From Flavobacterium geliluteum (lineage in GTDB: Bacteria; Bacteroidota; Bacteroidia; Flavobacteriales; Flavobacteriaceae), in NCBI RefSeq assembly GCF_017948595.1, contig NZ_JAGFBV010000021.1:20017-84016 (forward strand): a stretch of 64,000 bases of DNA, in the 5' to 3' direction. A program made the position numbers and the translations under genes. The notes under the pieces are model-generated. The model saw only the letters and a list, made by a program, of their open reading frames with translations, had not been told where the DNA came from and did no database searches. Shown here in pieces: positions 42,188-52,081 of this stretch. Within the stretch, counting starts at the first letter, position 1; each line of letters begins with the position of its first letter.

Positions 42188-45109
42188 TTATTGTTTTATA
42201 ATTGGCAGGGCTTTATTGCTTTCCTTCGTTTTTACGAAATAGATTCCGGAAGCATGATCGGCAATATTAATTATATTTCCGGAACCTTGCTTTATTTTAA
42301 TTCCCAAAGGAGAATATACCGTCCATTCAAGTTCTTTTGAAAGATGAAATGTTCCTTTTGAAGGATTTGGAAATACTTTTATGGCGTTTGATGCTTCAGA
42401 TGGAATCTCAACACCAAGATTACAATTATGTACCATATAAGAAATGTCTTTTGTATTACTGCCGTTTGCATTGGTAACGGTTAGCGAAACTTCCTTGTCT
42501 CCTTCGGTTCCATATAGAATAGTGTGCGGTCCAACTCCAGTTGCTGTAGCAGGTTGAGCACTGTCACCAAAGTTCCACAAATAAGTATCTACGGTTCCTA
42601 ATGAAACAGATGTAAAAGTAACCGGTGTATTAATACATCCCATCTGTGTATTTACTTCAAAATCAGCAATTGGAGCCGTATTACTTCCTGAAAGTGTAAA
42701 TTCCATTTTATTGACGTTAATATCTGCTTCATCAAAAAATAAAGTGATAACATGAACACCTTCAGTTAAAGAAACGTTCGTAATTGCCGTATTTTGCCAT
42801 GCTTGAAAACCTCCGGTATTTTGAACGTTTACAGTTCCAGTTACATCGATGCCATCTACTTCAAGATGTACTTTTCGGGTATTATATGGAGTCGAAATTC
42901 TTAAATTAATAGTATAATTTCCTGTTGTATTAACTTTTGCAGTGTATTTAAGCCATTCGTTTCTGGCAACATAAGAAATATTAAAACCACCTTCATTACA
43001 AGCTTCTGTTCCAACGCCATCACCAGCTCTGTAAGCAGTATCGCCTCCGCCATTACTATCAAAATAAGCAGCCGGACCTATATCATAATTCTCAGCTTCG
43101 ATGATGCCCGGAATTTGGGCAATTGTTCCCTGATAAGGCGCAGATTGAAGTGTAGTTGCTGTGTAAAATGCAGTATATGTTATTGTACCACTGGCTGGTG
43201 CCTGAAAAGTTTGATTGACAGCACCACCCTGACTCCAATGGTCAAAATCATATCTGATATTGCTTACATATTGTGGCGTAGGTGCATTAAGTGTTTGCAG
43301 CGTTGCATTGGCTACGACCTGTTTTGTTGCTGGTGCCACGACAGGTTTTTGGTTGAATTCTAAATTGAGTAAAGCGGGTGAACTTGTAGTGGTAACATCA
43401 ACCAGATTTGGTCTGATATCTACAAATTTTGTAGCCGTTAATCCGTTACTGTCTGTTACTTTTATCGTAAATCGATACCAAACGTTAGGTGTTTTTTCAC
43501 CTTGATTAGAAGCGATAAAATCTCCTGATTTTACACCTTGCGGACTTGCACCTGGATGCGAATGTCCAGCTCCGGGAACATCTTCGTGAAAAAGATCCAT
43601 ACTCCATGAAAAAGCACTTGCAGGCAATATTCCGTCTTCAGTATCGGTCGCCGTAGCTTCAAAATGAATGATATCGTCTGCATTCCATTTTAAGGTTGAT
43701 AAAGGAGAAACTAAATTGACCGTTGGAGCATTGCTAAAAGGAGTTATTGTAAGTGTCGCCGGATTACTTGTTACAGACCCTGCTGTGTTAGTAACGACAA
43801 CACGATAAGCTCCGGCGTCTGCTGTGGTCACATTCGGAATAGTGTAACTTGCGTCTGTTGCTCCGTTTATATTTACATTATTAAATTGCCATTGATACGT
43901 TTGTCCGATACCACTAGCTGTTACATTAAAAGTAACCGGATAGGTTTCCATTATACTTTGTGACAGAGGATGATTTACAATTGTAGGAGCTGCAGTTTCA
44001 ATATAATCGAGTTTTATAAGGGCACCATTGTTTCCGTACGCACAATAATAGATATAACCATCATTTCCTAACATCATTCCAAGTGCTTGTTGATGTGGTG
44101 CGGTGTAAAATTCGGTTGAAACCGGATCAGTAATTGTCGGATCAAAAGATCTAATGGCATTACGAACGAAATCTTTGATAATAAATTTTCCCTGCAGATT
44201 AGGGTATCGGGGTGTGGTCGGATTATACAGTAATCCATTGGTCAGAGCATTTCCGATACTTCCCGTAGCATAAGTGAAGATGGGGTTGGTAAACAAATTA
44301 GTTTCGGTTTGATTTCCATCGCCGCCTTGTGGATGTCCCCAGCCATAATTGCGAATGGTCGGATTACTGATTTCGTTTATTTCTTCCCATGAAGTTCCAA
44401 CATCCAAAACAAATAATTTATTGGCCGTTACATTAGGAACCAGTCTCCAAGGATTTCTAAAACCATAAACCCAGATGCTTTGTCTTTGTACAGAACCACT
44501 TCCGTAGAATGGATTTCCGGGAGCTGGCAGACCGTCTTCAGTAATTCGGAGAATTTTTCCTTTATAAGTATCCAGATCCTGAGAATTGGTATTTTGCTGG
44601 CTATCGCCAACGGTCACATACAGAAAACCATTAAAGAATTTTAAATCGCCACCATTGTGAAAACCTCCACCGATAGGTTCTAATAATAAAATTTCCTGCC
44701 TGCTGACAACCTGATTAGCATTGTCAATTTGCACTCTTTCTATCCGATGTCGTATTATGGCTCCGTCATTGATGGCATAAAATAGATATATAAAACCGTT
44801 TGTTGCAAAATTTGGGTGCAATGTAAGTCCGAGTAAACCTTGCTCGTTATCTGTAACGGTTGTGACTGTAAAAACGGTCGAAACGGTACTGTTTTGAAAA
44901 ACTTTTACAATACCGGCTCTTTCTGCTATAAAAATTCGACCGTCTGAGGATTGTTCTAGTGACAGACCTTCTCTAATAACAGCTGTAGGAGCCAGATTCT
45001 CTGTGATATATTGGCAATTGGCCTGCCAGGATATCATTAAAAAATAAGTAAACATAACAAAGCTAAACAGCTTCCTTATGTCGGTTTTTGGAAGTAGATT
45101 TTTTTTCAT
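42188..45109 (-). CDS. Secreted PQQ-type sugar dehydrogenase with Ig, CBM6-like and PKD domains and a T9SS signal
   Basis: The 973-residue protein has a signal peptide (about residues 14-33) and then a glucose/sorbosone dehydrogenase beta-propeller (about 34-375; HPNFATNGFIYLFY, GGGFHNGGDLKF, YGFRNPWRL). An Ig-like domain (about 380-460, DAGAYRVVVTN), a Big/cadherin-like region and a CBM6-like module (about 670-800, EAENYD, NEWLKY, GVHVITLFFD) follow. A PKD domain (about 810-890, YLWNFGDS) and a type IX secretion sorting domain (KVFPNPSKGTFHL) complete it. The protein is exported through the outer membrane and probably oxidises sugars outside the cell. Confidence 0.9.
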   Translation of the reverse strand: MKKNLLPKTDIRKLFSFVMFTYFLMISWQANCQYITENLAPTAVIREGLSLEQSSDGRIFIAERAGIVKVFQNSTVSTVFTVTTVTDNEQGLLGLTLHPNFATNGFIYLFYAINDGAIIRHRIERVQIDNANQVVSRQEILLLEPIGGGFHNGGDLKFFNGFLYVTVGDSQQNTNSQDLDTYKGKILRITEDGLPAPGNPFYGSGSVQRQSIWVYGFRNPWRLVPNVTANKLFVLDVGTSWEEINEISNPTIRNYGWGHPQGGDGNQTETNLFTNPIFTYATGSIGNALTNGLLYNPTTPRYPNLQGKFIIKDFVRNAIRSFDPTITDPVSTEFYTAPHQQALGMMLGNDGYIYYCAYGNNGALIKLDYIETAAPTIVNHPLSQSIMETYPVTFNVTASGIGQTYQWQFNNVNINGATDASYTIPNVTTADAGAYRVVVTNTAGSVTSNPATLTITPFSNAPTVNLVSPLSTLKWNADDIIHFEATATDTEDGILPASAFSWSMDLFHEDVPGAGHSHPGASPQGVKSGDFIASNQGEKTPNVWYRFTIKVTDSNGLTATKFVDIRPNLVDVTTTSSPALLNLEFNQKPVVAPATKQVVANATLQTLNAPTPQYVSNIRYDFDHWSQGGAVNQTFQAPASGTITYTAFYTATTLQSAPYQGTIAQIPGIIEAENYDIGPAAYFDSNGGGDTAYRAGDGVGTEACNEGGFNISYVARNEWLKYTAKVNTTGNYTINLRISTPYNTRKVHLEVDGIDVTGTVNVQNTGGFQAWQNTAITNVSLTEGVHVITLFFDEADINVNKMEFTLSGSNTAPIADFEVNTQMGCINTPVTFTSVSLGTVDTYLWNFGDSAQPATATGVGPHTILYGTEGDKEVSLTVTNANGSNTKDISYMVHNCNLGVEIPSEASNAIKVFPNPSKGTFHLSKELEWTVYSPLGIKIKQGSGNIINIADHASGIYFVKTKESNKALPIIKQ

Positions 45110-45139
45110 AATTATTTAGAAAATTAAAATTTGGGAAAT

Positions 45140-45147
45140 CAAATCTA
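45140..45147 (-). promoter_or_regulatory. Candidate -7 element TAGATTTG of the secreted dehydrogenase gene
   Basis: CAAATCTA on the plus strand reads TAGATTTG on the minus strand, 30 bases upstream of the start codon. No clear -33 TTG is present. Confidence 0.4.
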
Positions 45148-45235
45148 ATCTTTTTCTTCCTAATTGTTATAATAAAAAAACTAATTTGTATGGTTTTCTT
45201 CCTAATTTAAATATTTGTTTAAGAGTTGTTTACAG

Positions 45236-46516
45236 CTATTTCTCCACGATCATAGTGATTCCCTGACCTCCCGCGGCACAAATAGAAATAAATCCTCTTC
45301 CTGAACCTTTTTGGTTTAATAATTTAGCCATTACACCAATAATTCTTCCGCCAGTTGCCGCAAAGGGATGCGCTGCTGCGAGACTGCTTCCTTTTACATT
45401 CAATTTGTTTCTGTCAATGGCTCCCAGAGGTTTTGGTAAACCTATTTGTGCACTAAGTTCCGGACTTTCCCATATTTTTAAGGTAGCCAAAACCTGCGCT
45501 GCAAAAGCTTCATGAATTTCATAATAATCAAAATCCTGCAAGTTGAGTCCTGCTTTTTCAAGCATTCTGCTGGCGGCAAATAAAGGCGCTAATAAAAGAT
45601 TTTGCTGGTTTTTTACATATTCAATTGCTGCAACTTCGGCAAAAGTTATATACGCCAAGATAGGTAGGTCATGTGTTTTTGCCCATTCTTCGCTTGCCAA
45701 AAGTACGCATGAAGCACCATCTGTAAGTGGTGTAGAATTTCCTGCGGTTAATGTTCCGTTTTTTTTATCGAAGGCAGGATTTAATTTGGCCAATTTTTCA
45801 ATACTGCTGTCTTTTCTCAAGTTATTATCTTTATCAAGTCCCTGAAAAGGAGTAATCATATCATCAAAAAAACCTTCATCGTATGCCTTTGCCATATTCA
45901 AATGACTTTTTAGTGCCAGATTATCCTGGTCTTCTCGGGATATTTTATAATGTTTTGCCGTAATTTCGGTATGGCCGCCCATCGAAAGTCCGGTTTGCGA
46001 TTCTTCATTCCGGGGAACTAATGGTGTCAGATCTTTCAAACGGAGCTTTAAAAACCATTTAATTTTTTCTCCAAATGATTTTGCTTTTCGGGCATTCAAC
46101 AATATTTTTCTTAAATTTTCGCTTACCGAAATCGGCATATCACTAATAGAATCAACGCCGCCGGCAATACCGCAATCAATCTGTCCGAGAGCAATTTTAT
46201 TTGCGATATAAATAGCACTTTCTATACCCGTATCGCAAGCCTGTTGCAAATCGCAGGCAGGAGTTGCGGGATCAAGAGCCGTTTGCATCACACATTCCCT
46301 CATTAGATTACTGTCTGCGGTATGTTTGATTACGGCACCACCAACAACCTCACCCAATAATTTTCCTTCCAAATTGTATTTTTCAATCAATCCATCAAGT
46401 GCGGCGGTCATCATTTGCTGGTTGCCCACTTCTGCGTAAGCAGTATTTGCTCTCGCAAAAGGAATTCTGTTATAGCCAACAATGGCGACTTTTCTAACGG
46501 TATTTGGAGTATTCAT
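45236..46516 (-). CDS. Acetyl-CoA C-acyltransferase (thiolase, FadI-like)
   Basis: The 426-residue thiolase has the nucleophilic cysteine at Cys94 in LQQACDTGIES. It also has the His of AAAHPFAATGGR and the C-terminal CAAGGQGITMIVEK with the second catalytic cysteine. The length fits FadI-type trifunctional-enzyme partners used in fatty-acid beta-oxidation. No FadJ partner is next to it. It is a single gene in the minus direction. Confidence 0.9.
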   Translation of the reverse strand: MNTPNTVRKVAIVGYNRIPFARANTAYAEVGNQQMMTAALDGLIEKYNLEGKLLGEVVGGAVIKHTADSNLMRECVMQTALDPATPACDLQQACDTGIESAIYIANKIALGQIDCGIAGGVDSISDMPISVSENLRKILLNARKAKSFGEKIKWFLKLRLKDLTPLVPRNEESQTGLSMGGHTEITAKHYKISREDQDNLALKSHLNMAKAYDEGFFDDMITPFQGLDKDNNLRKDSSIEKLAKLNPAFDKKNGTLTAGNSTPLTDGASCVLLASEEWAKTHDLPILAYITFAEVAAIEYVKNQQNLLLAPLFAASRMLEKAGLNLQDFDYYEIHEAFAAQVLATLKIWESPELSAQIGLPKPLGAIDRNKLNVKGSSLAAAHPFAATGGRIIGVMAKLLNQKGSGRGFISICAAGGQGITMIVEK

Positions 46517-46756
46517 AGCTTTCGGAATTATGTTTCAAATAGATAAAAAATAATGATAAAGATAAGCACAGTTATTTGTAAAAAGAATAATCGAGCAGAA
46601 GAAACCGATTATTTTACAAATTCAAGCATAAAAATTATCATTAAGTAACATTGGCATAAACGAGTTTGAAGTTTTTATCCATAAAATTGCAGATTGTTTT
46701 TTATCAATATTATAAAAGACATTTCATGATTTCTCCATTTGAAAAAAGCCTAACCT

Positions 46757-48718
46757 ATGATTTTTAGAACTACTTCTCAACACAAAATATATTTTTTGCG
46801 CCTATCGATTGTTTTTTTTATTTTTTTGAATTGTAAAGTGACTGCGCAGCAACAAAAAAGGCTTGAAGGCACTCAAATTGCTTTTTTATCAGATGTGCAT
46901 TTACAGGATTTATACGGAAAATTTTCAGATAACAATTACCGTGGAATTTTAAATCCAAAAACAGGCAAATACACTTTGTTAAGATCAATGGCGTCTCAAT
47001 TGCATTCGACACGAATTTTTAATGAAAATTATTTTGCTTTTATTGCGGCTTTGGAAGATATCGCTAAGCGAAAGATCAAATATGTAGCGCTTCCTGGTGA
47101 TTACACAGATGATGGGCAACCGATTCATGTGCGTGGCTTAGCTGAAATTTTAAATCAATATCGAAAAAAATACAACATCGAATTTTTTATAACCACAGGC
47201 AATCACGATCCAGTTGGGCCTTTTGCTCAAGAATCAGGAAAGGAAGATTTCTTAGGGGAAGAAGGTAAAAATCAGCCGATTTACAGCAAAGAAGGCATGT
47301 ATACGTCAAATTTGAAGATAGAACTGCCTGTTGTCGTTACCGCAGATATTGCTAAAATGGGTTATTTAGGAATTACGGAAGGCTTAAAAAACTTCGGATT
47401 TCATCCAAACAAAAAATATAAATTTTGGGCAACGCCTTTTTCTACGTACACTTCTCAAAATTATAGTTTTGAAAAAGCTTCTCAAGCCGCATTGCTACAG
47501 AATCGAGTGTACCATGTTGCGGCAGGTTTTGAAGTTCCGGATGTAAGTTATGTGGTAGAGCCGATAGAGGGAATTTGGCTAATGGCGATTGATGGCAATG
47601 TTTATATTCCGAAAAAAAATGCGACCGTCGATACTAAAGACTCTCAAAATTATTCGGAGTCAAGTACTGGCTATAATAATGTTTTATCCAATAAAAAACA
47701 TCTTATAAAATGGGTCGAAGATATTTCGGCGCAAGCCAAACAACAAGGCAAAATACTCATCGCTTTTAGTCATTTTCCGATGATTGATTTTAATGATGAC
47801 GCTTCTGCGGCAATAAAAGAATTATTAGGTCCCAATAAATGGCAGCTCAATCGTGTTCCTACCGAAGAAGTAGCGCAGCTTTTTGCTGATGCAGGTCTTA
47901 AAATTCATTTTGGTGGTCACATGCACATCAATGATACGGGAGTTCGCACCACCGCAAAAGGCAATACATTGGTCAATATCCAAACGCCGTCGTTGGCGGC
48001 TTACATTCCGGCTTATAAATTATTGACTATTAAAAAAGAGAATCTGGTTGATATACAAACCATAACTATTGATGATGTGCCGAAATATGCCGAACTTTTT
48101 GATTTATACCAAATTGAACATCGGTTTTTAGAAAGTCAGAACACCCAAGATATTTGGAATATCAATATTCTGAAAACCAAAAATTATCATGATTTTACCG
48201 ATTTTCATCTAAAAGAATTGGTTCGTTTGCGTTTCCTGAAAGATGACTGGCCAAATGGTTTTAAAGATTTTATTCTAAATACTTCAGGCGAAGATTTGTT
48301 GCTTTTGGCCAATATCAAATCGGAGAAAGATTATGATGAATTGCTAAAGAATAAAGCTTTTTACAAAAATGAATGGACGGAATCCCAACTTGAAGTAGAA
48401 AAAACTTTAACCGAAAATAATCTGAAGAAAGAAGACCTAAATTGGACAGGTTACGATTTTTTGGTTGATTTCTACCGTTTTAGAAGTGCAGATGAACTGG
48501 CTTTGGCAGATGTTGGAGAAAAAAGAGTAAAACAATACAAGCTGTTATCGCAAGTATTTTTCGAAAATTATAAAGAAAAAAATCTTTCGAAAGAGAAGCC
48601 TCTGCAAAACCAAATGCGTCTTTTTCTGCTCATTTTTAATAAGTTTATGAAAGAAGTTCCAGCAGATCATTTCAGCGTTGATATGAATTCTGGAGTCGTT
48701 AAGAGTCTGGTTGAATAG
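46757..48718 (+). CDS. Exported calcineurin-like metallophosphoesterase
   Basis: The 653-residue protein has a signal segment (about 13-30). The metal ligands of the phosphoesterase fold are present: Asp46 and His48 in FLSDVHLQD, ALPGDYTDDG, TTGNHDPVG, FSHFPM and HFGGHMHIND. The last 230 residues are a helical extension without a recognised domain. It probably hydrolyses phosphomono- or diesters in the periplasm. It lies near the PI-PLC-like gene and the SusCD locus, so a role in scavenging phosphate esters is inferred. Confidence 0.88.
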   Translation: MIFRTTSQHKIYFLRLSIVFFIFLNCKVTAQQQKRLEGTQIAFLSDVHLQDLYGKFSDNNYRGILNPKTGKYTLLRSMASQLHSTRIFNENYFAFIAALEDIAKRKIKYVALPGDYTDDGQPIHVRGLAEILNQYRKKYNIEFFITTGNHDPVGPFAQESGKEDFLGEEGKNQPIYSKEGMYTSNLKIELPVVVTADIAKMGYLGITEGLKNFGFHPNKKYKFWATPFSTYTSQNYSFEKASQAALLQNRVYHVAAGFEVPDVSYVVEPIEGIWLMAIDGNVYIPKKNATVDTKDSQNYSESSTGYNNVLSNKKHLIKWVEDISAQAKQQGKILIAFSHFPMIDFNDDASAAIKELLGPNKWQLNRVPTEEVAQLFADAGLKIHFGGHMHINDTGVRTTAKGNTLVNIQTPSLAAYIPAYKLLTIKKENLVDIQTITIDDVPKYAELFDLYQIEHRFLESQNTQDIWNINILKTKNYHDFTDFHLKELVRLRFLKDDWPNGFKDFILNTSGEDLLLLANIKSEKDYDELLKNKAFYKNEWTESQLEVEKTLTENNLKKEDLNWTGYDFLVDFYRFRSADELALADVGEKRVKQYKLLSQVFFENYKEKNLSKEKPLQNQMRLFLLIFNKFMKEVPADHFSVDMNSGVVKSLVE

Positions 48719-48727
48719 TGTTTTTTT

Positions 48728-48766
48728 GTTTCAAATTTCAAGTTTCAAGTTTTTCAAGTTTCAGGT
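48728..48766. repeat. TTTCAAGTTTCA dispersed repeat
   Basis: TTTCAA and AAGTTTC motifs recur in tandem and end TTTCAGG. The same text, as an inverted pair, occurs at 3271-3324. Confidence 0.6.
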
Positions 48767-48845
48767 TTTTTGGAATGCTTTTGATTGCACACTTCATAAG
48801 AATTGGTGTTTAATGGCACGTAGATGTCGTAAATCAAACCTGTTT

Positions 48846-48944
48846 GTCATCCCGAGGCACGAGGGATCTTCGCAAGAAACTAACATAAAGTATTTCCTTA
48901 GATTGTCGAATTACTAACGGGGATCCCTCGTTGCTCGGGATGAC
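48846..48944. repeat. Long imperfect inverted repeat, GTCATCCCGAG family
   Basis: The left arm 48846-48868 (starting GTCATCCCGAGG) and right arm 48922-48944 (ending CTCGGGATGAC) pair almost fully over 23 bases with a 53-nt loop. This resembles a mobile-palindrome family dispersed across Bacteroidota genomes. Confidence 0.75.
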
Positions 48945-48983
48945 AGACTATGAGAAAAATTAGGTTTCAGCTATATATAAAAT

Positions 48984-49125
48984 TAACCGCAAAGACCGCA
49001 AAGTTTTTTATCTTAGTTAGCTTAACAAAAAAACAAAGTTCGCAACGCTTTTTCAATTATTAGCTTTGCGAACTTTGCATTTCCATAAAATATAAATCTC
49101 AAAAATCTAGTGTTCTTTGCGGTTA
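48984..49125. repeat. Nested CGCAAAG palindromes
   Basis: TAACCGCAAAG (48984) pairs with CTTTGCGGTTA (49115-49125). Inside it, AAAGTTCGCAA (49035-49045) pairs with TTGCGAACTTT (49066-49076). Such elements are typical dispersed repeats of flavobacteria. Confidence 0.75.
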
Positions 49126-49151
49126 GATTTTTCCCTCATTTCAACCTAAAA

Positions 49152-50216
49152 CTATTTAACGCCATTTACCGGATTTTCTCGCACATAGCTTCCATCATCA
49201 TATTTTATCTGATAAGGCGAGTTAAAAAACGTACTTGGCAAATAATAATCAGTTGTGATAATTTGTGCTCCCGATTTTTTGGTAGCTTCAAAATGTTTGT
49301 AATCATTGGCTCTGGCTTCTTTAGTATCAGAATCGGCTCTGGTGCGTATGATGTATCCTTTTTTTACTAAAGCTGCAATTTCAGAATCTTCAGAATTGTT
49401 TCTGAAAAGTGTCGCCGCTTCTGGTTTTCCGGGTTCGGCATTAATAAAAACAGCGCGTCCTTTTAGAGAAGGATGATGTAAGGCATACAAATCTCTTTTG
49501 GCTCCGTTATTATCCAAAATAAACAAAAATTTGCCTTTTGCTTTTTTCAAAGTTGGCCAATTGTGATGCAAAACGGCTTCTTCAAGCGTTTTATACTTTC
49601 CTCTCACCATATCAGGTGTGATTAATTTTTCACCTAATCCTTTGCGAAGTTCCTGATCTAAAGCATCAAATATTTCGGGTGTAAAATCTTCAGGTTTAGT
49701 TCCGAAAAAATTAGCGTCACCATCTTTTGGTTCCAACGTAATAAAAACGGGTACGTGATCCGGATTTGCATCTGACCATTTTTTTAATTCCTGAAGGCAA
49801 ATTTCAAAAGTATAACAAGAAGTCCTAAAATCGATATCTGGCATGTGAAACACTTTAAAACCGGGCTTATTCATTTGTCCGTTTGGGTCATAAGCCTCTT
49901 CAGATTTGGCGATGTCCATTCCTTTTGGATGCGCATATTTTCCACCTTTGGTATCGGCGAAAACATCAATTTCTAGATTTCTCAAGCCTTTATTGAGCTG
50001 TTCTGTAATGCCGATATGTGTGTATTGCAAACCTTTTAAAGAGCGAGAAGTGTCTTTGGACTGAATAATATTATACAAATCGGTTTCGATCGCCTGTCGG
50101 TAACTATTGTGCGAGCCAATGACCTGCAATTGATTAATTTTTAAATTATCATTTTGCGCAATACAGGAGAAATGTGCCGTAATAGCAAGTAAAAATGCAA
50201 ACAGAATTTGTTTCAT
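49152..50216 (-). CDS. Calcium-dependent PI-PLC-like phosphodiesterase, exported
   Basis: The start at 50216 gives a signal peptide (MKQILFAFLLAITAHFSCIAQ). The longer frame to 50285 is rejected. The 354-residue mature enzyme has a TIM-barrel PLC layout: His36-Asn37 in VIGSHNSYRQ, HIGITEQLNKGLRNLEIDVF with Glu82 and Asp84, and MPDIDFRTSCYTF. This matches the PI-PLC-C1-like family that cleaves glycerophosphodiester or inositol lipids. It is divergent from the sigma-factor gene at 50478. Confidence 0.88.
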   Translation of the reverse strand: MKQILFAFLLAITAHFSCIAQNDNLKINQLQVIGSHNSYRQAIETDLYNIIQSKDTSRSLKGLQYTHIGITEQLNKGLRNLEIDVFADTKGGKYAHPKGMDIAKSEEAYDPNGQMNKPGFKVFHMPDIDFRTSCYTFEICLQELKKWSDANPDHVPVFITLEPKDGDANFFGTKPEDFTPEIFDALDQELRKGLGEKLITPDMVRGKYKTLEEAVLHHNWPTLKKAKGKFLFILDNNGAKRDLYALHHPSLKGRAVFINAEPGKPEAATLFRNNSEDSEIAALVKKGYIIRTRADSDTKEARANDYKHFEATKKSGAQIITTDYYLPSTFFNSPYQIKYDDGSYVRENPVNGVK

Positions 50217-50254
50217 AACTGTAGAAAATAATTGGTATTGGGATAGGAATGTGG

Positions 50255-50281
50255 CAAAATTATATTGCTTTTTTGAAACAA
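50255..50281 (-). promoter_or_regulatory. Candidate promoter of the PI-PLC-like gene
   Basis: On the minus strand TTG (50279-50281), a 16-base spacer and TAATTTTG (50255-50262) lie upstream of the ATG at 50216. Confidence 0.45.
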
Positions 50282-50477
50282 CCAAGTTAAAACCGCCCTC
50301 TGAGTTTTATGTTAGTTAAAGAAAAATAAATTGCAAACTTAGTATCATTTTTACTATCCAATACTGGTATTACTACAGCAAATTAATTTATTATTTAATT
50401 AAAAGATAACCTTCAGGAAAAAAATATCGCTACAACATTTTATTATTTTACATCTCATTATATGAGCCCCTTTAGTT

Positions 50478-51008
50478 ATGAAAAATCCTGAAATTTTTAA
50501 TCAAACGTATACCACTTACTGGAAAAAGCTCAATGCATTTTCGTATACGATGACTCAGGATAAAGACTTGGCGCAGAATATTGTTCAGGATGTTTTTGTT
50601 GATTTGTGGGAACGAAAAGAGGACTTAAACATTAGCGCTATAGAACCTTATTTGTTTAGGGCAGTAAAAAATCAAGTTTTTAAACATTACCAGAATAATC
50701 GTTTTGATAAGACTGTTCTCGAAGATAAATTTGAAGATTACATCATAGATAATTTTGCCACTATTGATCCCGAACTCACCGATTTACTTTATTCCTTATT
50801 GGACAAACTTCCTGAAAAGCGTAAGGAAGTTTTGCTTATGTATAAGTTTCAGGATATGTCAATAGAACAGATTGCGGATGAGCTCGGAATATCGAAACAA
50901 ACCGTCAAAAATCAAATTTCGGCAGCCTTAAAACAATTGCGTGCGGGCATGAAAGAAATCACTTGGTTACTGCCATATCTTTTTCTTTCATCAAAGTTTT
51001 TAAGATAA
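50478..51008 (+). CDS. ECF-type RNA polymerase sigma factor
   Basis: The 176-residue protein has region 2 (about 10-75, with DLAQNIVQDVFVDLWERKE) and region 4 (about 110-165, with LPEKRKEVLLMYKFQDMSIEQIADELGISKQTVKNQI). It is the usual partner of FecR anti-sigma proteins and drives SusC/SusD operons in response to outer-membrane signals. It lies 78 bases before the FecR gene. Confidence 0.94.
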   Translation: MKNPEIFNQTYTTYWKKLNAFSYTMTQDKDLAQNIVQDVFVDLWERKEDLNISAIEPYLFRAVKNQVFKHYQNNRFDKTVLEDKFEDYIIDNFATIDPELTDLLYSLLDKLPEKRKEVLLMYKFQDMSIEQIADELGISKQTVKNQISAALKQLRAGMKEITWLLPYLFLSSKFLR

Positions 51009-51086
51009 CTTTCAGTTAATAGTTTCATAATATTTTAAGGTAGTACGATTTCTGATTTTGGGTACTTATTGGTAATAATAAGTAAT

Positions 51087-52010
51087 ATGATCAGAAGAAT
51101 CCAACACAGTTTAGAATATTTAATTGATAAAAGTTCTCGAAAAAAAACATCTGAGGCAGAAGAAAATCTTTTAAATAATTTCGCTTTAAGCGAATATCAA
51201 AAAGCAAATTGGGACGATGCCTCGATGGGAAGTGCCGACGATGCTTCGCAGGATATTTTTAGAAATATTCAACTACAAATAGGGAAGCAGCGTACTTTTT
51301 CTCCTTATTTAAAATATATGGTGGCTGCCAGTATTCTTTTTTTAATTGGTTTAGGGTTCTACTTTAAGCCGAATGTTGCTAACGAAAAGCAATTAACCTT
51401 CAGAACATCAGATGTCCCCAAATCGATACAATTAAGTGATGGTTCGAAAATTTATCTGGCAGCAAACTCATCATTTCAATATCCTGAAAAATTTTCGGGA
51501 GACCAGAGACGAGTTTCTTTATTAGAAGGAAATGCTTTTTTTGAAGTAGCCAAAGACAAAAAACATCCTTTTATCATTAGTTCAGGAGAACTTCAGACAA
51601 AGGTTTTGGGAACTTCATTTCACATTCAGTTATCAAAATCAAAATGCGAAGTGATTGTAGTTACGGGCAAAGTAAATGTGGCGACAAAGCACCAAAGTGT
51701 TGATTTAGTGGCAAGTGAAGAAGCTTTATTTGAAAGAAAATCATTAACGAAACAAAGTATCAATAAGGTCTTTTTGGTCAATTGGTATGCAACCGACATC
51801 ACTCTAAATCAGGCGACATTACAGGAGGTCATCAATATTTTGCAATACAAATACGGAGTTGAATTTGAATACAAAAACGAGTCGGTTTTGGCTACCTCAT
51901 TGACGGTATTTATTCAAAAAGAAGCAACGCTGGAAAGTGTTTTAGAACAAATTAATTATATCACGAACCTAAAATTCAAAGTTTATGGCGAAATAGTAAA
52001 AGTGAATTAA
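51087..52010 (+). CDS. FecR-family anti-sigma factor
   Basis: The start at 51087 (MIRRIQHS) is used. The 307-residue protein has a cytoplasmic anti-sigma segment, one transmembrane helix (MVAASILFLIGLGFYF) and a periplasmic FecR domain (RTSDVPKSIQLSDGSKIYLAANSSF, VTGKVNVATKH). A C-terminal DUF4974-like domain (about 235-305, DITLNQATLQEVINILQYKY) follows. It transmits the signal from the STN domain of the SusC protein to the sigma factor. Confidence 0.92.
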   Translation: MIRRIQHSLEYLIDKSSRKKTSEAEENLLNNFALSEYQKANWDDASMGSADDASQDIFRNIQLQIGKQRTFSPYLKYMVAASILFLIGLGFYFKPNVANEKQLTFRTSDVPKSIQLSDGSKIYLAANSSFQYPEKFSGDQRRVSLLEGNAFFEVAKDKKHPFIISSGELQTKVLGTSFHIQLSKSKCEVIVVTGKVNVATKHQSVDLVASEEALFERKSLTKQSINKVFLVNWYATDITLNQATLQEVINILQYKYGVEFEYKNESVLATSLTVFIQKEATLESVLEQINYITNLKFKVYGEIVKVN

Positions 52011-52081
52011 ATATAAAAAAAGCAGTTGCTGAAAATCACTGCAAGTAAAATAAGTATCGAAAAAAAACAATAACTTAAATC

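Larger units (their letters stand above)
48719..49151. other. Non-coding spacer filled with dispersed repeats
   Basis: This 433-base gap between two convergent genes contains a tandem TTTCAAGTTTCA-type repeat, a long imperfect palindrome and a nested pair of CGCAAAG palindromes. A 68-codon frame across it (48711-48917) has repeat-derived sequence and is not a gene. Confidence 0.8.

Noticed and set aside
48711..48917. 68-codon frame after the metallophosphoesterase gene
   Set aside because: It overlaps the preceding gene and its sequence is made of dispersed repeats.
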